A stretch of 64,000 nt of DNA, from the NCBI GenBank assembly GCA_943736015.1, contig OX031060.1, positions 13,219,501 through 13,283,500 on the forward strand, in the 5' to 3' direction. The translations under genes and the position numbers were made by a program. The notes under the pieces were generated by a model. The model searched no databases. It was not told the origin of the DNA and saw only the letters and a list, made by a program, of their open reading frames with translations. Each line of letters begins with the position of its first letter. Position 1 is the stretch's first letter. This DNA comes from Tridacna crocea (lineage: Eukaryota > Mollusca > Bivalvia > Cardiida > Cardiidae). This document shows positions 54,830 to 64,000 of this stretch, in pieces.

Positions 54830-55011
54830 GCCTTTCACCACACAATCGACCCTGAAAATGAAATCCTTTGAAAACCTTTTTGGAACAGGACAAAATGCTG
54901 GTTACACAATAAATCCCATAACATCTGCCATAATTATTTATTATGTTGTCTGCAAAATTAATGTTATCATTTTGGTACAGTCTAAAATATTGTTGTGTGG
55001 TAAAGGCTTAA
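54830..55011 (-). mobile_element. TTAA palindromic element, partly deleted
   Basis: CCTTTCACCACACAATCGAC, AACCTTTTTGGAACAGGACA and AATGCTGGTTAC, then jump to GTCTGCAAAATTAATG and GTGTGGTAAAGGCTTAA. Confidence 0.58.
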
Positions 55012-55373
55012 AAGCCTAAGTAGGCTTTTGTGTGTGTGTGTTTTTTTAAACCAGATGAAAACATGTATAAGTACAGACACTGAACATTGTTTGGAATTTA
55101 TTACTGTTTTTATTCAGGCCTTAAGCTAGTCAAAGGCTCTGAAAAACAAGAATGAAATTTGCACAAGAATACCTGTCTATCTTCAAGTTAACTCAAATAT
55201 TGTGCTTAGGGGATATGTGGCACATATAGTGATTTCCGTTCATAGCCAATTCGAAGTACCGTACATGTATATCAGAAAAATGAAGTTATTGCTTCTTTAT
55301 GTATTGGCAAAAGCTTCTATTTTCTCAAGTTTTTATTCAGGTTGCTGTGCAAAGTTTATCTTTTTGTTACTAT

Positions 55374-55605
55374 TTAACTCTTCACCACACAATCCAGACC
55401 TTTAAGAACCCCGAGAAAGAAGCCTTTTGAAAACATTGTGGAATAAGGAGAAAATGCTGGAAACCATAATTTTCTCCTTTTCCCACAATATTTTCTACTC
55501 TGCTGGAAAAAAATTTCAATATTTTAGTTGCAGTTATTTTTTCTTGTCTACAAAATGCTTTTAATTTGGACCAGTCTAAAATTTTGTCATGTGGTAAAGA
55601 GTCAA
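55374..55605 (-). mobile_element. TTAA palindromic element
   Basis: Left TTAA; centre GCTGGAAACCATAA; right border TCAA. Confidence 0.75.
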
Positions 55606-56143
55606 GATGTATTCTGGACTAAGGCTATATACATTTCAGTATCAAAGATTTATTTCTTGACATGGAGCTGTTGAGGGTATTCATCACATTTAGTGATGGC
55701 TCTAGTTTTCTGTGCAATATCCATAAAAGTTGGTCAGAATGTTAGTCTTGAAAATGGGGCATGTTGAACTAAAAAGGTCACTGAGACAAATTCTAGCAAC
55801 AACTTGTACATACTCTAATGGCCACATTTCAGTCAGATACTTATGAGAGTTTATTAGTGTGTGCATGTCACAATAAATCGCATCAGACGATAATGGAAAT
55901 AAGTCATGCTTGGTCAAAATGCTCAGGTGAAAGATTTTAGGGCCATTAGGGTTGCTTTGCCATCTTAAAGTGTTGGGTAATTTTTTTTTTTAAGTCTATA
56001 TCAGTTGATACTTGAACCCCTTTTAGATACAAGTCTGGACTTTACTAATTACCACCAAACCCACTCATTGACCTTGAGGTCAAGGTCATACCTTGAGTTT
56101 GGGGTTGAATCAAATGCTTTGGTAGATTTTGTTTTTACATAAC

Positions 56144-56358
56144 TTTTTACCACAGGAAAAAAATTTAGACAAAACAAAATCTAAAACATTTATGGACAAC
56201 AGATTCATGCTTTTTGTCTCAGATTGGGTACAAAACATGGGGAGATAGGGGAAAAGTGGCAGTAAGCAGCACCTCATCATTTTCCCAAAATGCTTTCAGA
56301 AGCCTTCTTTCTGTAAATCAGGGTTGTTATAACTTGGGATTGGGTGGTAATGGGTTAA
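56144..56358 (+). mobile_element. TTAA palindromic element, diverged
   Basis: CTTTTTACCACAGG, AACATGGGGAGATAGGGG, GCAGTAAGCAGC, GGTGGTAATGGGTTAA. Confidence 0.6.
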
Positions 56359-56403
56359 TTAGTTTTATCTTCAACAAGACTTCCCCAACCAGATAGCTTA
56401 TCT

Positions 56404-56631
56404 TTAACCCATTACCACACAATCCCTACTTTTAACGACCCTGAGAAAGAAGCCCTCAGAAAATATTGTGGGAAAAAGGAGAAAATGCTGGTAACCAGCA
56501 TTTTCTCCTTTTCCTAAAAAATGTTTTCTAAAACCCTTCAAATTTCAAATTTTCAGTAACTTTTATTTTGTAGTCTGCAAATGCTTTTGAGTTGGATAAA
56601 CCTAAAATATTGTCGTTTGGTAATGAGTTAA
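56404..56631 (-). mobile_element. TTAA palindromic element
   Basis: Both borders intact; 46 bp from the previous copy. Confidence 0.82.
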
Positions 56632-57399
56632 GTCAAGATATATTTTTTTGGTGATGGGCAGGCAAGCTATCCTGTATGTGGGTCAGGTTTTGTTTGTGAT
56701 ACAAATCATTCTAGTCTGTTTAAAGATTGTTTCTCATTTTTAGTTTTAATGCACATTAGAAATAATTATGTCGACAATACGATAACAAATAAATATTAAG
56801 AAACTACCGTAATTTTGTGATAGTTTGTTTATTTATTCCTGTCAGTACATGCTTAAACATGAGTTGTCATTTATTGAGTTATACCTGAGCAGTAATATAT
56901 TCTCCACTAAAGGCGAGGATGAGCTGAGGCCTTTATTGTGGAGAAAGTCCTGTCATATCCAGTTGCTGGCAGAAAAACTTACTTCAAGGAGCAACCTTCC
57001 ACCTCGCAAGTTGAAAGATGGACAAATGACTATAACATAAGCTCCTGGGCTTTGGCCCAAGGAGCAAAAAAAAAGAAGGTAACCTGCAAAACTAATAAGA
57101 TGAACAAGGGATAAATTTTTATCTTCTGTCATGTTTAGACAGAAAAAAACATTATGTAATGTCGTAAACACATATTTATTTAAGTTTGACAGCAAAAGAT
57201 TTTTTTTTTTCAATTTGTGAAGCTATGAAAAAGAAATAGCCAAACGGAACTTACAGAACTTGTCAGTATTGATGGAAATTAATACTGATTCATTGGACGG
57301 ACAGATTGACTGATTGATTGTGTTGTGTTTAAACACCGTTTTCAACATTAATTAAGTTTTATCGTGGCAGCCACTGCTTCTATCCATGTTTTCGTGGAG
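56632..57399. other. No feature seen (inside the 16.4-kb element)
   Basis: AT-rich; a weak 71-codon frame at 56825 with no family match. Confidence 0.45.
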
Positions 57400-57615
57400 C
57401 TTCTTTCACCAGTACTCCGCACAATCTGATTTCCAGGCCACTGGCTGCTTCCCCACATAACCATTGTTAAAAGAGTGGACAGCAGTGAGAAAGGAATGGA
57501 TCCTGTCGCAATCATTAATCCTCAAGAAGAAATTGTCCAAGCTAAGGATCAAACCAGTGACCTGTTCTCAAGTCCTCCATGCTAAAGACTGAGCTAAGTG
57601 ACTTGACTGGGCAGA
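57400..57615 (-). repeat. tRNA-derived SINE
   Basis: Minus-strand box A TTAGCTCAGTCTTTAGCATG and box B GGTTTGATCCTTAGC at 57535-57600; body GACAGGATCCATTCC and CAGCCAGTGGCCTGG. Confidence 0.55.
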
Positions 57616-58150
57616 CAGAAACACTTGTAATCACTTTAATAGTTTCAACTATTGACAAATTTCATCATAACAATGTGACCTTGACCTTTAAACTGATGAC
57701 ACAGTTGCAATAGACAGGTCGTCTGTCCATGAACATCATTTATGCGAATAATTTTGGATGCAATTGGAAGCTGTTGAAAAGATGCCTATGTCCTTCCCAC
57801 GATTTCATGGTACAGGCAGAAAAATGCAGTGGAGTAAAATAGGGCAAGCACAGCCCTCTTGACATATAATACACTGTTGACTGGATTGAATTTCTAAAGT
57901 TTACTTGACATAATTCTACACATAAATGATGTGCTTCAACTTGTGATATGCACACTCCTACAAGTTACAGTGTTATCCAAATTGTAACTTTTTGTAGAAT
58001 ACAGCCATTTCTTCATCTTTTTGGAGGAAGAAATGCAGATTTTGACGATGTATCAGCATATGAACCCCTTCTAAATACATATGACTCACAACTATAAGAG
58101 CTTTAGCAGTCAGTGTTGATCAAAATTAGACTGCAAAAAAAACATGCACT

Positions 58151-58352
58151 CAGGGACCTTATTCAACAACCATTCACGAGAACATACTCAGTTTTGTTCT
58201 CCAGATTTTTCCACATTTGAAAGTAACATAGCTTCTGATCCGCTAAAACCATTTTTTTAGCCCATCAGAAGTCTTGTTACTTGCAAATTTTGAAAATTTT
58301 GTAGAATATGACAAAGAAATTCTTTATGGTTGGTGTAAATGGACCCTAATCT
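58151..58352. mobile_element. GGGCC-ended element, diverged
   Basis: TTATTCAACAACCATTCACG, AAGTAACATAGCTTCTGATC, then GCCCATCAGAAG and a decayed right end GGTTGGTGTAAATGG. Confidence 0.55.
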
Positions 58353-58437
58353 CCAATCTACAATGCTTTACTGGAAAACTTAGGACTACACTGTTATAAA
58401 GTTTCCTGGTTTTTTTTTTAACATCTTAATTTTAAAA

Positions 58438-58575
58438 TGCCCCTTTACTACACAATCCCAGGTTTAAATGGCCTTGAGGACAAAAGACTTTTGAAAACAT
58501 TGTGGAAAAAAAACAAAATTGCTGGTTTCCAGCATCGTTTTCCTACAGTTTTCTACTCTTTCAAAGACAAATCTT
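58438..58575 (-). mobile_element. TTAA palindromic element, left half
   Basis: CCCCTTTACTACACAATCCC, AACATTGTGGAAAAAAAAC, TGCTGGTTTCCAGCA; A end missing. Confidence 0.6.
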
Positions 58576-58620
58576 TTATGCCATATTGAAATATATTTAT
58601 CTGGAATGATTTGTTGTTTT

Positions 58621-58847
58621 TTAACTCCTTACCAAACAACATAATTTTTGGCTTATCCAAATGGAGCATTTGCAGACGACAAAATAAAAATGACTGAAAA
58701 TTTGAAATTTGTATTGTGAAGGGTGGAAAACATTGTGGGAAAAGGAGAAAATGCTGGTTACCAGCATTTTCTCCTTTTCCAACAATGTTTTCTATAGGCT
58801 TCTTTCTCGGGGTAGTCAAAAGTAGGGATTGTGTGGCAATGGGTTAA
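58621..58847 (+). mobile_element. TTAA palindromic element
   Basis: Both borders and palindrome intact. Confidence 0.83.
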
Positions 58848-59103
58848 TATGATAGATTCCAGCATTGTATACAGGGCACAGACTAGTCTGTCAGTTTTCA
58901 CTTCATGCCGAGACTGTCATATTTGGCTTCTACCCAGACCATCCATGATCTCTTGCTTCCTATGCATGAAAATGGCTTCCTCCCGAGACTGTCCCAGTGA
59001 TTCTGCTTTCTGCCTAAGGTAGGCAGCTGGCAGAATAATGACAGTCATGGCAGACCACAATTTTTCAAAGGTTAGAGTCTCTACAGGCAGCATGAGATTA
59101 CAG

Positions 59104-59160
59104 ACAGTCTGGACGGAAGCCATATATGACTGCGGCCTGGACGGAAGCCATATATGACTA
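59104..59160 (+). repeat. 26-bp direct duplication
   Basis: TGGACGGAAGCCATATATGA occurs twice, separated by CTGCGGCC. Confidence 0.75.
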
Positions 59161-59332
59161 TCTGTTTTGGCAGGAAATTCTGCAGGCTTGTTTATACCTT
59201 GCTTTGTACAAGTCATTAAAAGTCATTTATTCATATTTAGCAAAGCATTCAATACTGCTTTCACCCCTGTGTAAATGTCTACTCTAATATCATTACTAGC
59301 TGCAAGAGGATCAAAACAGACTCTCAACTGGT

Positions 59333-59561
59333 TTAACTCTTTACCACACAATCCCGACTTTTAACGACCCTGAGAAAGAAAGCTTTTGAAAACATTTTAG
59401 GAAAAGGAGAAAATGCTGGTAACCAGCATTTTCTCCTTTTCCCACAATGTTTTCTACCCTATCCAAATCAAATTTCAAATTTGGATACACATTTATTTTG
59501 TCATCTGCAAATGGTTTCAATTTGGACTAGTCCAAAATGTTGGCGTTTGGTAAAGAGTTAA
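59333..59561 (-). mobile_element. TTAA palindromic element
   Basis: Full copy with both borders. Confidence 0.84.
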
Positions 59562-59894
59562 AATATCTTGTTCAACTTAAAGCCTATCACTTCCATGAAG
59601 CTGAATATCATCATCTGTATGACTGCATAGTAGACATCTCTCCAAAGACGCTCTACCCTGGAGTTATGAATAGGATTTCCAGCAATGAAACCAGTCTCCT
59701 CAATGGTCCTCTTCTTTCTTCCATATATTGAAAGTAATCAGCTTAGTCAGACTTAAGAAGAAATCTTCAAACATTTCCCTTGCATATCCATTTCTTTCTT
59801 CACAATATGGAATCTGAGGTCATTCAGTTTCAGCTTCTGAAACTATAGAAATATGCATAAATAATTCATGCAAATAACCTAAATGTGGCTCAAT

Positions 59895-60000
59895 TGATGG
59901 ATTTCTCTTTGATAGAGTAGAAAATATCATGGGAAAAGCCAAAAATGCTGATCATCTGCATTTTCTCCTTTTCCCACAATGTTTTAAAAAGAGCAATGTT
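59895..60000 (+). mobile_element. TTAA palindromic element, centre only
   Basis: ATCATGGGAAAAGCCAAAAA, TGCTGATCATCTGCA, CTCCTTTTCCCACAATG. Confidence 0.58.
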
Positions 60001-60282
60001 GACATGACCATCCCCTGCCAAATGGTTGCTGGATAGCAGATGTGGAGCTATCTGGGCCTGTCCTTTTGTCCTTCAGTAAAGAGTTGAGGCATCTGCAAAC
60101 AATATTGACCCTGATCAGCGAGCACAGTCCCCTCAGGTTATGGCTTCTGACTAGAGGATTTTCAAAGATTTTCAATAATTTTCAATTTTGTTGCAATGAC
60201 ACCCAAAGTTTTGACATTACAAAGTGCGATGTAAAGTCCTTTCTTTTCTGTTCAAATCCATCAGCTTTGTTTTTTTCAACCA

Positions 60283-60437
60283 TCCTCGGTAAGAAGGCTT
60301 TTCAAAACATTGAAAAGGGAGAAAATACCAATAACCAAAGTTCCTCCTTTTCCACACAATGTTTTTTAACATTTTTAGACAAATTTCCAAGTCTGAACCA
60401 CAGCTTCATTGCCTTTGACAACTTTGATCAATAAAAA
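60283..60437 (-). mobile_element. TTAA palindromic element, diverged fragment
   Basis: CATCCTCGGTAAGAAGGC, AACATTGAAAAGGGAGAAAA, CTCCTTTTCCACACAATG. Confidence 0.48.
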
Positions 60438-60668
60438 TTAGCCCTTTACCACACATAATCCCTAAAGTGAATGGAGGATTTTTAAAACATGGTTAAAAGG
60501 GAAATGCTGGTTACAGACATTCTCTACTATTCCATCATTGTTTTCTACCCTTTCTGAGACAAACTTTGTAATTTGAGCTATATATACAATTTCATGTTTT
60601 ACTCTGCAAATGCTTTAAAAAGTTAGATGCGTGTATATCTAAAATTTGGTTGTGTGGTTGAGAGTTAA
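60438..60668 (-). mobile_element. TTAA palindromic element, diverged
   Basis: CCCTTTACCACACATAATCC, a decayed palindrome, GTGTGGTTGAGAGTTAA. Confidence 0.62.
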
Positions 60669-60984
60669 GGAAAAATATTGTTTTCTGGTAAATAGATCTA
60701 GGGGAGTGTTGTCTTTTGATGTACTTTTGGGCAACCTTAAATGGCCTGCATGGTAATCTAGAATTTATTCTGATATTGTGCAAATACATACCCACTGAAT
60801 ATTTGTTCATCATAATCTGTTATTTCAGCTTTCGCCACACATGTTACTAACATTTAGGAATGCCCAAGCACTATCATGGGACTGCAAAAAGTTGGAAAAG
60901 AAGCTAATGTGCAAACACCATGTTCTGAAAAATAACAATAACCCAAAGTTATGCTCAGCCTTTCTGAAAATGGAGTTTAAATCG

Positions 60985-61221
60985 AACTCTTTAGTTACCA
61001 CAGAATCCTGACTTTTATCAACCCTATGAAAGACAGCTTTTGAAAACATTGTAAAAAAAAAAAGGAGAACGCGAGAAAATACTGATAACCAGTATTTTCT
61101 CTTTTTCCCCCTATGGTTTTTATCTTTACCAAAATATCTATATCTGAATAACATTCTTTTTTTTGTGCAAGTGTTTTCAATTTTGACCCATCCAGAATTT
61201 TGTCGTTCGGTAAAGAGCTAA
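60985..61221 (-). mobile_element. TTAA palindromic element
   Basis: TCTTTAGTTACCACAGAATC, TACTGATAACCAGTA centre, GTCGTTCGGTAAAGAGCTAA; adjoins the GGCGGATCC element. Confidence 0.68.
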
Positions 61222-61530
61222 CATGGGCGGATCCAGATATCTTTCTCAAGGGGGGTCTCACTGAAAACGCACTGGTCTTATTATATGATACTTTGGTTTC
61301 CGGATTTCAGTGGATGTAAGCCGTTTACAAGAAAAGTCAAAGTTTCCAGTTCTAACCATGAGGAGGTCTCCACATTTAGAGCATTTTATTTTTAAATTTA
61401 TGACTGTATTTTACATAAATGCAGTGCAATATCAAACCAGTACCATTTCACGAATCCGATGACCACATTTTTGCCAAAATTCCAGGGGGGGGTCCGGACC
61501 CCCGGTCCCCCCCTCTGGATCCGCCTATGG
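61222..61530 (-). mobile_element. GGCGGATCC-ended element, copy 2 (inverted, uninterrupted)
   Basis: About 309 bp, CATGGGCGGATCCAGATATC to CTCTGGATCCGCCTATGG, with the G-rich GGTCCGGACCCCCGGTCC region. Inverse of 48860-49384 without its insert. Confidence 0.77.
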
Positions 61531-61635
61531 CTAACTCTCTATCAAATTTCAAAATTTCAGACTGACCATCTCAAATTACTTACAGTCTTTCTGAAAAGAT
61601 GTTAAACCGCTGTTCCATGTGACATATGGAGCGTG

Positions 61636-61867
61636 TTAACCCTTTCCCAAATGACAGAATTTTAAACTTATCATAATCAAAATTGAAAGCTTTTGCAGAT
61701 GACAAAAGTGCTGTGACTTAAAAATCAAAATTTATGTATAGAAGGGCAAAAAACACTGTGGGAAGAGGAGAAAATGCTGGTAACTAGCATTTTCCCCTTT
61801 TCCCACAACATTCTCAGAGGCCTGTTTCTCGGGGCTGTAAAAACCCTGATTGTTTAGTAATGTATTC
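61636..61867 (+). mobile_element. TTAA palindromic element
   Basis: TTAACCCTTTCCCAAATGAC at left, GCTGGTAACTAGC centre, right border decayed. Confidence 0.72.
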
Positions 61868-62179
61868 AAGAAACGGGTGTAACTTGATTAGGATGGATTT
61901 CAATCTGTACTATTCCTAGTAACGAAACTAGCAGTCTTCAGGGTCGTTGCCTATATGCCCATATTGGCAAGCCCTTGTGACAATCCACAAATCATTCCCC
62001 TACTGACAGACGTTTAGCCCCCTTTTGCCAAGACACTGCACCAAGTCAGAGAAGTAATCTGTTCAGACAGACAGAAAACGAGAAAACTGTATCCACTCGC
62101 CTTACATTGGAGATAAAATTCACATTTCTTTCGCACAATTATACTTTATTTCAGAGACAATTGTGCATTCTGGTACTTT

Positions 62180-62760
62180 GAATTAACATTCGGTGCACTC
62201 CGGTGTTCTCGACGAGCCCTAATCATAAGGAGGTCACTCGGTCCATTCTCTCTACTTTTAACTTGGAAACATCGTGGTCAACGTTCAAGTGTATGTGTAC
62301 AAACAAATACAGAAAGTCAAGTTGCCCATTTCCTTTAAAATTCAACTTACCGGCAATCCAGCTAACTGGCAAGAGTTTTTCCCGAACTTGCGCCGTCCTG
62401 ATAAAGCATCGCCATGTTGGAAATCCCTTGAAACTGTCGTCCAATCAAATGCACTGTTGCAAAATGGTCTTTAACCAGTATCGAATGAATTTTTTTTTTA
62501 TTGCAACATTTGTGTCATGACAAACGTTGCAATATTCGATACCAATATTTTCATTCGAAAAAAAAAATAATGATTCGAAAAAAAAAATATTGGTTCAATA
62601 ATCCTATATATTTGCTACAAAACAAAAAATATGTGTGCGAAAAAAATTATTTATTCGATAATTTTAGTTTTGGGAACAAATATTTTTTTTATCGAACAAT
62701 TTTTTTCCGTTTTGGAATGAATATTTTGACATCGAATATTGCAACGTTTGTCACGCCATA
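62180..62760 (-). repeat. Right terminal inverted repeat of the 16.4-kb element
   Basis: Inverse counterpart of the left end. Read on the minus strand it has the 30-bp terminus, A-tract blocks, an extra inverted copy of the terminus at 62518-62545, CATTCGATA, TTTGATTGGAC, then AACATGGCGATG at 62415 and a donor GCCG|GTAAGT at 62350. The frame from this ATG stops after 17 codons, so this end is not an intact first exon. Confidence 0.68.
62411..62449 (-). promoter_or_regulatory. CCAAT-box and start-site module, right copy
   Basis: Mirror of 46727-46765 with identical spacing (34 bp from TTTG to ATG). The spacer sequence differs while both edges are conserved, as expected if the edges matter. 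Confidence 0.48.
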
Positions 62761-62944
62761 GCAGACGACAAAATAAAAGCGACTGTAAATTTTGAAATTG
62801 TCGCAGTTTGAGAAGGGTAGAAAACATTGTTGGAAAAAGGAGAAAATGCTGGTTACCAGCATTTTCTCCTTTTCTTACAATGTTTTCTAAAGGTTTACTC
62901 TCCTAGGGTCGTCAAAAGGAGGGATTTTGATGGTAATGGGTTAA
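62761..62944 (+). mobile_element. Host TTAA element, right piece
   Basis: Begins GCAGACGACAAAATAAAAG exactly where the left piece stopped, then the intact palindrome, GGGTCGTCAAAAGGAGGGAT and GGTAATGGGTTAA. Confidence 0.8.
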
Positions 62945-63026
62945 GAAAGAAAACGGTAAGCAATAGAAAAAGAAGCACGTAAAACAACATTTTGAAATTT
63001 TAAAGTAAAACTTACTCTTAACTATC

Positions 63027-63256
63027 TAACCCTTTACCAAATAATCTCTGGTTTTTACGACTCCGAGGAAGGAGCCTTCTGAGAACATTGTGGGAAAAGG
63101 AGAAAATGCTGGTAACCAGCATTTTCTCCTTATCCCACAATGTTTTCCACCATGCTGGAAAAAAAAAATCATTTTTTTAAGTCATATTTATTTTGTCGTC
63201 TGCAAGTGCTTTCAATTTGGACAATTCTAAAATTTTGTCGTTTGGCTAAGACTTAA
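63027..63256 (-). mobile_element. TTAA palindromic element
   Basis: CTAACCCTTTACCAAATAAT at left, perfect palindrome, GGCTAAGACTTAA at right. Confidence 0.78.
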
Positions 63257-63263
63257 AAAGCAA

Positions 63264-63450
63264 GCTTGAGCGTTTGGGAACCCTGAGAAGGAACGTTTTG
63301 AAAGCATTGTAGGAAAGGGAGAAAATGCCGGTTGGGAAAAGAAAATGAAAATGATAATGCTGGTTAATAGCATTTTCTCCTTTTCCCAACATGTTTTCTA
63401 CTCTACCAGAATTTAACTTTCTTTAATTTAGATTTTTTTGTTTGAGAAAG
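63264..63450 (-). mobile_element. TTAA palindromic element with internal expansion
   Basis: GAACCCTGAGAAGGAACG, then GGGAGAAAATGCCGGTTGGG and a second GAAAATGATAATGCTGG before the right arm; left arm apparently duplicated. Confidence 0.58.
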
Positions 63451-63593
63451 GTAAACGTAGGCAGAGATATCCCGGAAATAAAGATTTATGACTTTTATAA
63501 ATGTATGAAATTAAAAGCAAAGAAAGAATTTACTAAGTGACATTTATGCACTTTTAAGCACTGATTTGCCTGTATAGATTTATTCTGTTCCTT

Positions 63594-63695
63594 TTAACTC
63601 ATTATCAGACGACAAAACTTTAGACTTGTCCCAGTTGAAAGTATTTGTAGACGACAAATTAAATTTTGCTCAAAACGATCGGATGTATTTCTTAA
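63594..63695 (+). mobile_element. TTAA palindromic element, A-end piece
   Basis: TTAACTCATTATCAGACGAC and AGTATTTGTAGACGAC, then cut at TTAA 63692-63695 by the next copy. Confidence 0.65.
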
Positions 63696-63922
63696 ACCTC
63701 ATTACCAAACGACAATATTTAAGGCTTGTCCAAATCGAAAGCATATGCAGACGACAAAACAAAAGTGACTGAAAATTTGAAATTTGTATTTTAAAGGATA
63801 GAAAACATTGTGGGAAAAGGAGAAAATGCTGGTTACCAGCATTTTCTCCTTTTCCTACAATGTTTTCTAAAGGCTTCTTTCTCAGGGTCGTTAAAAGAAG
63901 GGATTGTTTGGTAATGGGTTCT
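63692..63922 (+). mobile_element. TTAA palindromic element
   Basis: Full copy inserted between the preceding piece and the following A-end sequence. Confidence 0.8.
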
Positions 63923-64000
63923 TTCCCAAGAGACAATATTTTTGACGAGTCCAATTTGAAAGCATCTGCAGACGACAACATTCAAAGGACACAAATTTTG
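63920..64000 (+). mobile_element. TTAA palindromic element, truncated by window end
   Basis: CTTTCCCAAGAGACAATATT and AGCATCTGCAGACGACAA follow directly after the previous copy. Confidence 0.68.

Larger units (their letters stand above)
46406..62760. mobile_element. 16,355-bp element with long inverted ends and 6-bp target duplication
   Basis: The first 30 bases (from TATGGCGTGACAAACGTTGC) are repeated perfectly in inverse orientation at 62731-62760. Homology continues inward in patches: AT-rich A-tract blocks, CATTCGATA at offset about 270, TTTGATTGGAC plus AACATGGC at offset about 320-355, and a CACCGGARTGCACCG block at offset about 560. GCAGAC flanks both ends (46400-46405, 62761-62766). 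The outer flanks are the two halves of one TTAA element. Size, long inverted repeats and 6-bp duplication recall Maverick/Polinton elements, but I see no polymerase, integrase or capsid frame and the termini are not the usual AG...TC. It is probably nonautonomous or decayed and is packed with later insertions. Confidence 0.72.

Noticed and set aside
46406..62760. Intact Polinton/Maverick with viral-type genes
   Set aside because: No frame long enough for a polymerase, integrase, protease or capsid; only structural similarity (size, long inverted ends, 6-bp duplication).

Overview
The window looks like animal nuclear DNA from a repeat-rich, AT-rich invertebrate genome, most likely a bivalve mollusc. 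Reasons: split coding exons with GT...AG borders, no compact bacterial-style ORFs, tRNA-derived SINE heads, (CAA)n and GACA microsatellites, and very dense small inverted-repeat elements of a kind I associate with bivalves. The taxon is inference; the eukaryotic nature is clear.

Genes. On the minus strand (about 11.2 kb down to 3.5 kb) five exons form a phase-consistent gene for a small single-pass receptor: two EMI-domain exons (11086-11208, 9728-9825), one six-cysteine EGF exon (7487-7591), a transmembrane exon (4603-4711) and a short cytoplasmic tail with stop (3514-3628). The signal-peptide exon is not settled. On the plus strand a second, weaker gene may start with a signal-peptide exon at 33475-33549; later candidate exons are 36046-36301, about 36812-36914 (Ig-like, frameshifted), 40943-41074 (coiled coil) and 42974-43229. 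A third plus-strand gene (46761-46809, 48549-48761, 49967-50068) lies inside a large inserted element and carries a frameshift.

Repeats. The dominant feature is one family of roughly 230-bp elements bounded by TTAA, with subterminal ends beginning CYCTTTACC and a 60-70 bp central palindrome. I see about 55 full, partial or broken copies, close to one per kb. TTAA target duplication points to piggyBac-type mobilisation. Other families: a second TTAA palindrome family; a 430-bp family with paired TGACGTCA sites; a CCAAT-palindrome family; TA-flanked elements; a Z-DNA-like element with an 8-bp target duplication; SINE tandems; a 63-bp minisatellite; and 156-bp and 160-bp tandem arrays.

Most striking: 46406-62760 behaves as a single 16,355-bp element. 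Its ends share a perfect 30-bp terminal inverted repeat, with weaker homology extending about 560-590 bp inward. It is flanked by a 6-bp direct repeat (GCAGAC) and sits inside one TTAA element whose halves lie on either side. Both inverted ends contain the same CCAAT plus AACATGGC start-site module with a downstream GTAAGT donor, so the element carries convergent promoter and first-exon modules. The rest of the window is noncoding, nested repeats, or sequence in which I see nothing.
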